NCBI GenBank assembly: GCA_963920635.1
Contig: OY987302.1
Coordinates: forward strand, 29,239,278 to 29,303,277
Direction of reading: 5' to 3'
DNA from: Pseudeuparius sepicola
Lineage: Eukaryota; Arthropoda; Insecta; Coleoptera; Anthribidae
Length of the DNA stretch: 64,000 nucleotides
Both the position numbers and the translations under genes were made by a program. Each line of letters opens with the position of its first letter. Position 1 is the stretch's first letter. This document shows positions 10,727-22,424 of this stretch, in pieces. Under the pieces are notes generated by a model. It was given only the letters and a program-made list of their open reading frames with translations, did not search any database and was not told where the DNA came from.

Positions 10727-11794
10727 CATTTCCTTTTGTAGGCAACACCCCTGACATAAGAACCTAATCTTAAAGTAGGTTAGCCATCACTTTTAATGTT
10801 TAAAAGTGTAAAAAGTCTTGTATACCTGAGGGTTCTGAAAAAATCTTCTCAAAAAAACGGCTAAGTCCCGGGAATCTATTTTAACGTTTTTCTTGAAACT
10901 CAAGAAGGCTGGAAAAAAATTGTTCCAAGTAACTTACGCGTGTCCTTTACATCCCCGAAGGAACCAAGTTTCTACCTTTGAAAATGAAAATGTTGCACGC
11001 GTTTTCTCGAAAATCCAGAAGGTAGACGATTTTTTTTTTCGGATAAAATATACAGGGTGTTTTGAGAAAGTGAGCGTGCAGTTTTCCGTTTTTCCTATCT
11101 CCGAAAATGAAAAAGTTGCGCATATTTTCTCGAAAACCAAGTAGACATAAGAACCTAACCTGAATATAGGTTAGCCATCATTTTGAAAGTGTAAAAGCCT
11201 TGTATACTTGAGGGTTAAAAAAAAAACCTGTCAAAAAACGGCTAAGTCCCGGGAATCTGTTAAAAGATTTTTCTTGAAAATCAAGTAGGCTGGAAAAAAA
11301 TTGTTCCAAGTAACTTTTATTTACTCTCGCGTGCCCTTTACACGTAGGAACCAAGTTTCTACCTTTGAAAACGAAAATGTTGCACGCGTTTTCTCGAAAA
11401 TCCAGTATGTGTCCGAAAAAAATTTTTCGGTTAAAATATACAGGGTGTTTCGAGAAAGTGAGCGTGCAGTTTTCCGACTTTTCCTATTTGTTTTAAATGA
11501 AAAAGTTGCGCGTATTTTCTCGAAAAGCAAGTAAGCGAGGAAATTTTTTTTCACGTCGATTTCCTTCTTTTCCCGTACACATTCCATACCAACAGAAACG
11601 AAATTTTTAATTTGCTAAACAAAAGGGTTGTATCTGTTCGGGGAAAACTGAGCGTGGTATAAGAAAATATGTTTCTCGATAATTTTCCCCTCGGCATTTG
11701 GGGTAGAAAAAAAAACGAAGTATTTATCTCTACCAATAAAAAAGTTATACACCTGCAAAAAATCCTCAAAGACTATGGAAAATTTTCCTCGCAT

Positions 11795-11797
<3 letters not shown>
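10727..11797 (+). repeat. Dispersed repeat family X, copy 2
   Basis: The segment contains two partial rounds of the family X layout: a GGTTAGCCATCA start, AAAACGGCTAAGTCCCGGG, then boxes of the form TCTACCTTTGAAAACGAAAA + TTTTCTCGAAAA, and CAGGGTGTTTCGAGAAAGTG. The first round starts near 10727 and the second near 11143. It ends at the TAA tract that begins the Dong array. The short frames in it lie across the repeat boxes in both strands and are not genes. Confidence 0.75.
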
Positions 11798-11829
<32 letters not shown>

Positions 11830-11830
<1 letters not shown>

Positions 11831-12152
11831 GAAATGGAGAACGTCCAGACGATTCCAATCATCATGTCAACAACTGGTGTTATACCAAAAAGTTTGCTGA
11901 GAAACATCAAGGAGCTGGGTCTAACTGATAGTCTTTACAGGTCCATGCAGAAAGCGGTACTACTTGCGACAGCCCGAACCGTCAGGAAATTCATGGGGAA
12001 TGCAGGATCATCCAACAACATCAATGTCACCTAAGGCCCGATAACATGGCAAGGGTCTCGTCCGAGCCAGATCCTTTTGGTATCCGGGATACTCGGGATC
12101 TGAGTGAATGTTCCCCGTAGAGGGAGTGCGAATGCCTTTTGGCTAAGTCGAG
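11830..12152 (+). pseudogene. Dong-like copy A (3' fragment)
   Basis: It preserves only the last ~66 codons (ENVQTIPIIMSTTGV to NNINVT, stop at 12032-12034) plus the 3' UTR. The left junction is the 30-base TAA tract at 11799-11829. The longer open frame starting at 11669 reads through that tract as poly-Ile and is not a real start. 3' UTR variants place it in subfamily alpha (CCTTTTGG, CCCCGTAGAGGG, GTCGAG). Confidence 0.9.
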
Positions 12153-12170
12153 ATGATAATAATAATAATT

Positions 12171-12512
12171 ACGCAGGGATGGGTCTGACCTGTGAGAGGG
12201 GCAGATACACGGGTGTGACGATCCCGCGATTCCCAGTTACGCATGGAGAGGTTTCGCCTGTGACAGGGGCAGACCTACGGGTGTGACAATCCCGCGATCT
12301 CCAGTTGCGCAGGGAGGGGTCTAGCTGGTGACGGGGGCTGATCCTCGGGTGTGACAATCCCGCGACTCTTGGTTACACAGGGATGGATCTAGCCTGTGAG
12401 AGAGGCGGATCTTCGGGTGTAACGATCCCGTGTTTCCCAGTTAACGCAAGGAGGGGTTTGACCTGTGAGAGGGGCAGATCCTCGGGTGTAACGATCCCGC
12501 GTTATCCTAGTT
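12171..12512 (+). repeat. Five 68 bp tandem repeats at the 5' end of Dong-like copy B
   Basis: Units begin near 12171, 12239, 12307, 12375 and 12443. Each has the plan ACGCAGGGATGGGTCTG, CCTGTGAGAGGGGCAGAT, CGGGTGTGACGATCCCGCG, then a CCAGTT-like end. Units differ by several bases. Repeated 5' monomers in LINEs can carry promoter function; that role here is inference. Confidence 0.85.
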
Positions 12513-12614
12513 GACCTGTGTGGGTAGCGGGTTAGAATACTCCTATCGTGGCTCCGCGAGTCGTAAAAGGCGACCGAGGGCCGTCACTCCCACGTTACGG
12601 GAGAAACCCATGGA

Positions 12615-15600
12615 ATGGAGATTAATAGGAGTTTTGTCATAGGGCCACTGCCTGGGGATCGCCAGGGCATGTCTGGAGCCGGCGCTGGACATGACAGCGA
12701 GCGGGACGTCGGTGACAGGGCGCTGATGAGGCGGGCCCCTGTTGCACAAACAGCTACAGCCCAACAACTACACGAACATCTACAACATGGGAGCCAAACG
12801 AGAACTAGGGTTCCACCCACCGAAGGTGCTGCGCGGGAACTTCAGCCAGCGTTCACAGAGGCGGGATTACAACGACGACGCATGAAATGGACTGTGTCCA
12901 TGAATGAATCGATTATGCGTATTTTTTACAGGGTGACAAACTTAGGACAAGAGATGATCGGCTACCGACAACAACTGCATGCCGAGTTCTGCAGGGAGTT
13001 TCCACACATGCAAGTGTCTGAACAAAGAGTGTCAGATCAGTATCGAACTATTCTAAGAAATAACCGAATTCCAGAAACGCGACTTAACGCTATCAAACGG
13101 GAAGTTGAGCTAGAGATCCACGGCGAACACATAGACATAGATGACAACAACAACAATGGGGAACTTCAAGCGCCTAGACAACAACTAGAAGCCGAAACGG
13201 TAGAACCAACAACCGAGAGTCTGGAATCGGTTAACGAAGAACATTTTGAAGGCTTAAACGCACATATGAGACAGGCAGTATTGCGATACGAAGGCACAGA
13301 CCCACTGAGCAGGCCACCGCTACCAAGATTAAATTCTTCCAGGAAATTTGCGATCGTACTCGATCTTATGAACACACGAATTTTACCAAACTATGTTTCA
13401 GTGACACCAACATTAGAATGTATGCACATGTTAATCTACTGTGCCGCAACGGCAGTCACCACTGTAATGGGTGCCAAGATCCGAACGGCCCAAGAGTTGA
13501 ATCGTGCAAGACCAGAACCACGAATGGCTCAATGGGAAATGCGACTAAATCGGAAGATCGAGAGTCTCCGTAAAGACATAGGACAAGTGACGGAATATAT
13601 CAGAGGAGTTAGAACTAGAAGGATCCAGAGGGCGGTGCAGGCAATAATGAGCCGCACCCAAATGCATTCTCGGCATGACCCCGCGAACATCACTGCTCAA
13701 CAATGTCTTGACACATTAAAACAAAAACTTTCTGTTTTCGCAGGGCGTCTGAGGAGATACAAGGCTAGTAACAACAGGAAACGAGACAACAAACTCTTTG
13801 AACGATCAGAAAAGGGTTTCTACCGTGCTTTTAATTCTAGCGCCGATGCCACAAATGCGAGTTACCCTAGCAGAGAACAGGTCGACGGTTTCTGGAGAAA
13901 TCAACTTGCCACACCAGGTCCATACAATGTCAGTGCAAGCTGGATCAGCGAAGAACGCGAGATGGGCCGGAACTATAGCCAGATGCAACACGAGCAATTC
14001 ACAACCGCTGAGGTCTCCGATGTCATCAAGAATTCCCACAACTGGAAGGCACCAGGTCCAGATCATCTCCAAAATTATTGGATTAAGAAGTTGTGGTGCA
14101 CGCATGAACAGATAACTACCTTAATTAATGAAGTCTTGCTCGATCCTCTGAAAATGCCATTGTTTCTTACACAGGGTGCAACCTACCTGTTACCAAAAGA
14201 CCAGCGGAATACGGATAACCCTGCCAAGTACCGCCCAATAACCTGCTTGCCTACGCTGTACAAGATAATCACATCTTGCCTTACGCAGCGAATATATGCT
14301 CACTGCGAGCGGAACAACATCATTGCAATGCAGCAGAAGGGCTGCTCGAAGGGCGCAATGGGATGCAAAGAGCAACTCATCATAGACTCTGTCATCTGCA
14401 ACCAGGCTCATTCCAAGCAACGAAACCTCCACATGGCTTATGTGGACTACAAAAAAGCATTTGATTCCGTACCTCACGACTGGCTCACAGGTATCTTAAA
14501 GCTGTATAAAATAGATCATCATACAGTTTCCTTTTTAGAACACGTTATGACAACCTGGCGCACTAAGATACAACTCAGAACCGCAGACAGTAACATCGAG
14601 ACCGACACAATCAACATCCGAAGAGGGATTTTCCAAGGAGATTCACTCAGTCCACTGTGGTTCTGCATGGCGATGAACCCTCTATCACATCGGTTGAACT
14701 CTACAAAATACGGCTTCGCTATCAAAAGCAACAACGCAGAAGCGATCAAGTTGAATCACCTATTATATATGGATGATTTAAAACTGATCGCCGCAAACCA
14801 AAAACCAACTAACGCAAATGCTTAAAATTGTAGAGGAGTTCTCCAGGGACATCGGAATGCTGTTTGGACTGGACAAGTGCCGCACCCTTAATATCATCCG
14901 GGGAAAGCTCGAACAAAGTGCAAACGAGATGCAGGACGGCCAGGAGATCGAAGCAATGAGCATGGGAGATACATACAAGTACCTCGGGATGAAACAAGCT
15001 CAAAGGATAGACCATCGAACAATGAAGACTGATTTAACGAATGAATTCATCAAGAGAGTAAGACAAGTAATGCGAACTGATCTTAACAGCAGGAATTTGT
15101 TTAAGGCCCTGAACACGTATGCGTGCTCTGTACTCAGCTATTCGTTCGGAATAGTGAATTGGACCAACACGGACATCAACAACCTGCAACGAAAAGTTAG
15201 GACACTACTGACAAAAGCTCATAAACATCATCCCCGTAGCGCCGTAGAAAGAACAACTCTGCCACGTCAACTAGGAGGAAGAGGATTGGCAGATCTCAGC
15301 AAGCAATTGGACCAACAAATATTAAATCTGCGTAATTATTTCTACAGGCAGGCCAACAGCTCCACACTACATAGGGCTATATGCGGAGCAGACGTCTCAA
15401 CACCGCTACGTCTGATGGAACACGAGCATCAAAATCACCACCGAACCGACAACGATAAACTACAGAGGTGGTTGGGGAAGCCGCTGCACGGGAGGCATCC
15501 TAATGAGGTTAACCAGGAACATGTCGACAAGTTAGCGTCGAACTATTGGCTGACCTCGGGACGAATGTTCCCCGAGACGGAAGGCTTCCTACTGGCCATA

Positions 15601-16281
15601 CAAGATCAGGTTATACCAACTCGCAACTACCTAAAATTCATTGTAGGAGATGCATCGGTAGTGGATGACAGATGCAGATACGGGTGCCCAACTTCAGAAA
15701 CAATCCAGCACATAACAGGAGGATGTCAGATGTTCGCATCAACGGAATATAAGGAACGACACGATTCGGTTGCCAAGATCTTGCACCAGGAACTGGCGGA
15801 AAAACTTCTGCTTGTGCAGGCAGAGAGGATCCCATATTACAGCTACACACCGGAGCCTGTTCTTGAGAACAGCAACTACAAGATGTACTGGGATCGTACA
15901 GTTCTGACAGATCAACAAGTTGCCCATAACAGACCGGACCTTATAATAGTTGATAAAATTTCTAGGAAGACAACTCTGATTGATGTGGCCATCCCGAACA
16001 ACAACAACCTGCGTGTGAAGCAAGTCGAGAAGATCGCGAAGTACAGAGACTTAGAAGAACGAATTAGAAGGCAATGGGAAATGGACAACGTTCAGACGAT
16101 TCCAATCATCGTGTCAACAACTGGTGTCATACCAAAAAGTTTGCTGAGAAACATCAAGGAGCTGGGTCTAACTGATAGTCTTTACAGGTCCATGCAGAAA
16201 GCTGTACTACTTGCGACAGCCCGAACCGTCAGGAAATTCATGGGGAGTGCAGGAACGTCCAACAACATCAATGTCACCTAA
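12615..16281 (+). pseudogene. Dong-like copy B polyprotein: DNA-binding N-terminus, RT, CCHC, restriction-like endonuclease
   Basis: The single ORF of an R4-clade element, about 1220 codons. The N-terminal region has a Myb/HTH-like block (RRRMKWTVSMNESIMRI to VSEQRVSDQYRTI, ~12873-13055). RT follows with DYKKAFDSVPHDWL, QGDSLSPLWF and the catalytic YMDD (~14766). The C-terminal zinc knuckle CRYGCPTSETIQHITGGC lies near 15676-15729, and the restriction-like endonuclease signature RPDLIIVD...TLIDVAIP near 15931-15995. One extra A in the run near 14794-14797, compared with copy F, shifts the frame, so translation stops at 14825. Otherwise the ORF is complete. The start at 12615 is the first Met of the open frame and is not certain. 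Confidence 0.88.
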
Positions 16282-16419
16282 GGCCCGATAACATGGCAAG
16301 GGTCTCGTCGGAGCCAGATCCTTATGGTATCCGGGATACCCGGGATCTGAGTGAATGTTCCCCAGAGAGGGAGTGCGAATGCCTTTTGGCTAAGTCGATA
16401 TAATAATAATAATAATAAG

Positions 16420-17176
16420 ATGAGAGATGCATCGGTAGTGGATGACAGATGCAGATACGGGTGCCCAACTTCAGAAACAATCCAGCACATAACAGGAGGA
16501 TGTCAGATGTTCGCATCAACGGAATATAAGGAGCGGCACGATTCGGTTGCCAAGATCTTGCACCAGGAACTGGCGGAAAAGCTGCTGCTTGTGCAGGCAG
16601 AGAGGGTCCCATATTACAACTACACACCTGAGCCTGTTCTTGAGAACAGCAACTACAAGATGTACTGGGATCGTACAGTTCTGACAGATCAACGAGTTGC
16701 CCATAACAGACCGGACCTTATAATAGTTGATAAAATTTCTAGGAAGACAACTCTGATTGATGTGGCCATCCCGAACAACAACAACCTGCGTGTGAAGCAA
16801 GTCGAGAAGATCGCGAAGTACAGAGACTTAGAAGAACGAATTAGAAGGCAATGGGAAATGGAAAACGTCAAGACGATTCCAATTGTTGTGTCAACAACTG
16901 GTGTTATACCAAAAAGTTTGCTGAGAAACATCAAGGAGCTGGGTCTAACTGATAGTCTTTACAGGTCCATGCAGAAAGCGGTACTACTTGCGACAGCCCG
17001 AACCGTCAGGAAATTCATGGGGAATGCAGGATCATCCAACAACATCAATGTCACCTAAGGCCCGATAACATGGCAAGGGTCTCGTCCGAGCCAGATCCTT
17101 TTGGTATCCGGGATACCCGGGATCTGAGTGAATGTTCCCCGTAGAGGGAGTGCGAATGCCTTTTGGCTAAGTCGAG
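16420..17176 (+). pseudogene. Dong-like copy C (endonuclease-domain fragment)
   Basis: It starts inside the zinc-knuckle region (GATGCATCGGTAGTGG) and runs through the restriction-like endonuclease to the stop at 17056-17058 and the 3' UTR. The frame is open throughout. Variants RVPYYNY and SSNNINVT and the 3' UTR (CCTTTTGG, CCCCGTAGAGGG, GTCGAG) put it in subfamily alpha. The preceding tract is TAA repeats ending copy B. Confidence 0.9.
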
Positions 17177-17193
17177 ATAATAATAATAATAAT

Positions 17194-17470
17194 TTCCCCG
17201 AGACGGAAGGCTTCTTACTGGCCATACAAGATCAGGTTATACCAACTCGCAACTACCTAAAATTCATTGTAGGAGATGCATCGGTAGTGGATGACAGATG
17301 CAGATATGGGTGCCCAACTTCAGAAACAATCCAGCACATAACAGGAGGATGTCAGATGTTCGCATCAACGGAATATAAGGAACGACACGATCCTTATGGT
17401 ATCCGGGATACCCGGGGCCTGAGTGAATGTTCCCCGTAGAGGGAGTGTGAATGCCTTTTGGCTAAGTCGA
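17194..17470 (+). pseudogene. Dong-like copy D (short, internally deleted)
   Basis: It starts at TTCCCCGAGACGGAAGG and keeps the zinc-knuckle region. At about 17390 it jumps from the coding segment (GAACGACACGAT) into the 3' UTR (CCTTATGGTATCC), losing roughly 560 bases relative to copy B. The junction shares GAT with both flanks, fitting a microhomology deletion or template switch. The tail mixes features: CCTTATGG and GTCGAT (beta) with CCCCGTAGAGGG (alpha). Confidence 0.9.
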
Positions 17471-17483
17471 TAATAATAATAAT

Positions 17484-18561
17484 ATTAAATCTGCGTAATT
17501 ATTTCTACAGGCAGGCCAACAGCTCCACACTACATAGGGCTATATGCGGAGCAGACGTCTCAACACCGCTACGTCTGACAGAACACGAGCGTCAAAATCA
17601 CCACCGAACCGACAACAATAAACTACAGAGGTGGTTGGGGAAGCCGCTGCACGGGAGGCATCCTAATGAGGTTGACCAGGAACATGTCGACAAGTTAGCG
17701 TCGAACAATTGGCTGACCTCGGGACGAATGTTCCCCGAGACAGAAGGCTTCCTACTGGCCATACAAGATCAGGTTATACCAACTCGCAACTACCTAAAAT
17801 TCATTGTAGGAGATGCATCGGTAGTGGATGACAGATGCAGATACGGGTGCCCAGCTTCAGAAACAATCCAGCACATAACAGGAGGATGTCAGATGTTCGC
17901 ATCAACGGAATATAAGGAACGACACGATTCGGTTGCCAAGATCTTGCACCAGGAACTGGCGGAAAAACTTCTGCTTGTGCAGGCAGAGAGGATCCCATAT
18001 TACAGCTACACACCTGAGCCTGTTCTTGAGAACAGCAACTACAAGATGTACTGGGATCGTACAGTTCTGACAGATCAACGAGTTGCCCATAACAGACCGG
18101 ACCTTGTAATAGTTGATAAAATTTCTAGGAAGACAACTCTGATTGATGTGGCCATCCCGAACAACAACAACCTGCGTGTGAAGCAAGTCGAGAAGATCGC
18201 GAAGTACAGAGACTTAGAAGAACGAATTAGAAGGCAATGGGAAATGGACAACGTTCAGACGATTCCAATCATCGTTTTGACAACTGGTGTCATACCAAAA
18301 AGTTTGCTGAGAAACATCCAAGAGCTGGGTCTAACTGATAATCTTTACAGGTCCATGCAGAAAGCGGTACTACTTGCGACAGCCCGAACCGTCAGGAAAT
18401 TCATGGGGAGTGCAGGAACGTCCAACAACATCAATGTCACCTAAGGCCCGATAACATGGCAAGGGTCTCGTCCGAGCCAGATCCTTATGGTATCCGGGAT
18501 ACCCGGGATCTGAGTGAATGTTCCCCAGAGAGGGAGTGCGAATGCCTTTTGGCTAAGTCGA
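17484..18561 (+). pseudogene. Dong-like copy E (5'-truncated)
   Basis: It begins at ATTAAATCTGCGTAATTATT, within the region after the RT domain, and stays open to the stop at 18442-18444, followed by a beta-type 3' UTR (CCTTATGG, CCCCAGAGAGGG, GTCGAT). It keeps the zinc knuckle (with CPAS instead of CPTS) and the full endonuclease signature. The long open frame beginning at 17458 starts in the preceding copy's tail and is not a real start. Confidence 0.9.
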
Positions 18562-18573
18562 TAATAATAATAA

Positions 18574-20850
18574 AATTAATGAAGTCTTGCTCGATCCTCT
18601 GAAAATGCCATTGTTTCTTACACAGGGTGCAACCTACCTGTTACCAAAAGACCAGCGGAATACGGATAACCCTGCCAAGTACCGCCCAATAACCTGCTTG
18701 CCTACGCTGTACAAGATAATCACATCTTGCCTTACGCAGCGAATATATGCTCACTGCGAGCGGAACAACATCATTGCAATGCAGCAGAAGGGCTGCTCGA
18801 AGGGCGCAATGGGATGCAAAGAGCAACTCATCATAGACTCTGTCATCTGCAACCAGGCCCATTCCAAGCAACGAAACCTCCACATGGCTTATGTGGACTA
18901 CAAAAAAGCATTTGATTCCGTACCTCACGACTGGCTCACAGGTATCTTAAAGCTGTATAAAATAGATCATCATACAGTTTCCTTTTTAGAACACGTTATG
19001 ACAACCTGGCGCACTAAGATACAACTCAGAACCGCAGACAGTAACATCGAGACCGACAGAATCAACATCCGAAGAGGGATTTTCCAAGGAGATTCACTCA
19101 GTCCACTGTGGTTCTGCATGGCGATGAACCCTCTATCACATCGGTTGAACTCTACAAAATATGGCTTCGCTATCAAAAGCAACAACGCAGAAGCGATCAA
19201 GTTGAATCACCTATTATATATGGATGATTTAAAACTGATCGCAGCAACCAAAAACCAACTAACGCAAATGCTTAAAATTGTAGAGGAGTTCTCCAGGGAC
19301 ATCGGAATGCTGTTTGGACTGGACAAGTGCCGCACCCTTAATATCATCCGGGGAAAGCTCGAACAAAGCGCACATGAGATGCAGGACGGCCAGGAGATCG
19401 AAGCAATGAGCAAGGGAGATACATACAAGTATCTCGGGATGCAACAAGCTCAAAGGAGAGACCATCGAACAATGAAGATCGATTTAAGGAATGAATTCAT
19501 CAAGAGAGTAAGACAAGTAGTGCGAACTGATCTTAACAGCAGGAATTTGTTTAAGGCCCTGAACACGTATGCGTGCTCTGTACTCAGCTATTCGTTCGGA
19601 ATAGTGAATTGGACCAACACGGACATCAACAACCTGCAACGAAAAGTTAGGACACTACTGACAAAAGCTCATAAACATCATCCCCGTAGCGCCGTAGAAA
19701 GAACAACTCTGCCACGTCAACTAGGAGGAAGAGGATTGGCAGATCTCAGCAAGCAATTGGACCAACAAATATTAAATCTGCGTAATTATTTCTACAGGCA
19801 GGCCAACAGCTCCACACTACATAGGGCTATATGCGGAGCAGACGTCTCAACACCGCTACGTCTGACGGAACACGAGCGTCAAAATCACCACCGAACCGAC
19901 AACGATAAACTACAGAGGTGGTTGGGGAAGCCGCTGCACGGGAGGCATCCTAATGAGGTTAACCAGGAACATGTCGACAAGTTAGCGTCGAACTATTGGC
20001 TGACCTTGGGACGAATGTTCCCCGAGACGGAAGGCTTCCTACTGGCCATACAAGATCAGGTTATACCAACTCGCAACTACCTAAAATTCATTGTAGGAGA
20101 TGCATCGGTAGTGGATGACAGATGCAGATACGGGTGCCCAACTTCAGAAACAATCCAGCACATAACAGGAGGATGACAGATGTTCGCATCAACGGAATAT
20201 AAGGAACGACACGATTCGGTTGCCAAGATCTTGCACCAGGAACTGGCGGAAAAGCTGCTGCTTGTGCAGGCAGAGAGGGTCCCATATTACAGCTACACAC
20301 CTGAGCCTGTTCTTGAGAACAGCAACTACAAGATGTACTGGGATCGTACAGTTCTGACAGATCAACGAGTTGCCCATAACAGACCGGACCTTATAATAGT
20401 TGATAAAATTTCTAGGCAGACAACTCTGATTGATGTGGCCATCCCGAACAACAACAACCTGCGTGTGAAGCAAGTCGAGAAGATCGCGAAGTACAGAGAT
20501 TTAGAAGAACGAATTAGAAGGCAATGGGAAATGGAGAACGTCCAGACGATTCCAATCATCATGTCAACAACTGGTGTTATACCAAAAAGTTTGCTGAGAA
20601 ACATCAAGGAGCTGGGTCTAACTGATAGTCTTTACAGGTCCATGCAGAAAGCGGTACTACTTGCGACAGCCCGAACCGTCAAGAAATTCATGGGGAATGC
20701 AGGATCATCCAACAACATCAATGTCACCTAAGGCCCGATAACATGGCAAGGGTCTCGTCCGAGCCAGATCCTTTTGGTATCCGGGATACCCGGGATCTGA
20801 GTGAATGTTCCCCGTAGAGGGAGTGCGAATGCCTTTTGGCTAAGTCGAGA
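18574..20850 (+). pseudogene. Dong-like copy F (5'-truncated, with one nonsense change)
   Basis: It begins within the RT fingers (AATGAAGTCTTGCTCGATCC). RT is intact and, unlike copy B, has no frameshift near the YMDD box. A TGT-to-TGA change at 20174-20176 replaces the last cysteine of the CCHC knuckle with a stop. The frame reopens from 20180 to 20731 with the endonuclease. The 3' UTR is alpha type (CCTTTTGG, CCCCGTAGAGGG, GTCGAG). Confidence 0.9.
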
Positions 20851-20866
20851 TAATAATAATAATAAT

Positions 20867-22337
20867 GATGCAGGACGGCCAGGAGATCGAAGCAATGAGC
20901 ATGGGAGATACATACAAGTATCTCGGGATGAAACAAGCTCAAAGGATAGACCATCGAACAATGAAGATCGATTTAACGAATGAATTCATCAAGAGAGTAA
21001 GACAAGTAGTGCGAACTGATCTTAACAGCAGGAATTTGTTTAAGGCCCTGAACACGTATGCGTGCTCTGTACTCAGCTATTCGTTCGGAATAGTGAATTG
21101 GACCAACACGGACATCAACAACCTGCAACGAAAAGTTAGGACACTACTGACAAAAGCTCATAAACATCATCCCCGTAGCGCCGTAGAAAGAACAACTCTG
21201 CCACGTCAACTAGGAGGAAGAGGATTGGCAGATCTCAGCAAGCAATTGGACCAACAAATATTAAATCTGCGTAATTATTTCTACAGGCAGGCCAACAGCT
21301 CCACACTACATAGGGCTATATGCGGAGCAGACGTCTCAACACCGCTACGTCTGACGGAACACGAGCGTCAAAATCACCACCGAACCGACAACGATAAACT
21401 ACAGAGGTGGTTGGAGAAGCCGCTGCACAGGAGGCATCCTGATGAGGTCAACCAGGAACATGTCGACAAGTTAGCGTCGAACTACTGGCTGACCTCGGGA
21501 AGAATGTTCCCCGAGACGGAAGGCTTCTTACTGGCCATACAAGATCAGGTTATACCAACTCGCAACTACCTAAAATTCATTGTAGGAGATGGATCGGTAG
21601 TGGATGACAGATGCAGATACGGGTGCCCAACTTCAGAAACAATCCAGCACATAACAGGAGGATGTCAGATGTTCGCATCAACGGAATATAAGGAACGACA
21701 TGATTCGGTTGCCAAGATCTTGCACCAGGAACTGGCGGAAAAACTGCTGCTTGTGCAGGCAGAGAGGGTCCCATATTACAGCTACACACCGGAGCCTGTT
21801 CTTGAGAACAGCAACTACAAGATGTACTGGGATTGTACAGTTCTGACAGATCAACGAGGTGCCCATAACAGACCGGACCTTATAATAGTTGATAAAATTT
21901 CTAGGAAGACAACTCTGATTGATGTGGCCATCCCGAACAACAACAACCTGCGTGTGAAGCAAGTCGAGAAGATCGCGAAGTACAGAGACTTAGAAGAACG
22001 AATTAGAAGGCAACGGGAAATGGAAAACGTCCAGACGATTCCAATTATCGTGTCAACAACTGGTGTTATACCAAAAAGTTTTCTGAGAAACATAAAAGAG
22101 CTGGGTCTAACTGATAGTCTTTACAGGTCCATGCAGAAAGCGGTACTACTTGCGACAGCCCGAACCGTCAGGAAATTCATGGGGAATGCAGGAACGTCCG
22201 ACAACATCAATGTCACCTAAGGCCCGATAACATGGCAAGGGTCTCGTCCGAGCCAGATCCTTATGGTATCTGGGATACCCGGGATCTGAGTGAATGTTCC
22301 CAAGAGAGGGAGTGCGAATGCCTTTTGGCTAAGTCGA
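20867..22337 (+). pseudogene. Dong-like copy G (5'-truncated)
   Basis: It begins at GATGCAGGACGGCCAGGAG, downstream of the YMDD box, and is open to the stop at 22218-22220. Changes include HDWD-type drift such as YWDCTVLTDQRGAHNRPD near the endonuclease motif and LRR-type changes elsewhere. The beta-type 3' UTR reads CCTTATGG, CCCAAGAGAGGG and GTCGAT. The final TAA tract meets the end of a minus-strand LINE. Confidence 0.88.
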
Positions 22338-22424
22338 TATAATAATAATAATAATACATTTATTGTCAACAAATCATACAATATGAAAAGACAACGTCAC
22401 TAGAACAGACAGTATTTATATACG

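Larger units (their letters stand above)
12171..16398 (+). mobile_element. Dong/R4-like retrotransposon copy B (full length)
   Basis: This is the only copy with a 5' region: five 68 bp repeats, a linker containing GAGTCGTAAAAGGCGACCGA, then one long ORF and a 3' UTR ending GGCTAAGTCGA before TAA repeats. About 4.2 kb in total. Its 3' UTR belongs to subfamily beta (CCTTATGG, CCCCAGAGAGGG, GTCGAT). Confidence 0.9.
11799..22355 (+). repeat. Head-to-tail array of seven Dong/R4-like retrotransposon copies in TAA tracts
   Basis: Seven plus-strand copies (A 11830-12152, B 12171-16398, C 16420-17176, D 17194-17470, E 17484-18561, F 18574-20850, G 20867-22337) are each separated by a short TAA tract. 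Every copy ends with the same 3' UTR (GGCCCGATAACATGG to GGCTAAGTCGA) running straight into TAA repeats. Copy B alone has a 5' region; the rest begin at different internal points. Dong elements of the R4 clade are known to insert into TAA repeats. The copies are very similar, so the array is young. Confidence 0.9.

Noticed and set aside
11669..12034. A 121-codon frame ending in the Dong copy A C-terminus
   Set aside because: The N-terminal half is family X sequence and poly-Ile from the TAA tract; only the last part is coding, from a truncated copy.
15638..16023. Minus-strand frames of 70 and 94 codons repeated in nearly every Dong copy
   Set aside because: They lie antisense to the endonuclease domain and recur only because the sense sequence recurs.
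11799..22355. CRISPR-like array of regularly spaced repeats
   Set aside because: The repeats are retrotransposon 3' ends and TAA tracts of irregular spacing in eukaryotic DNA.
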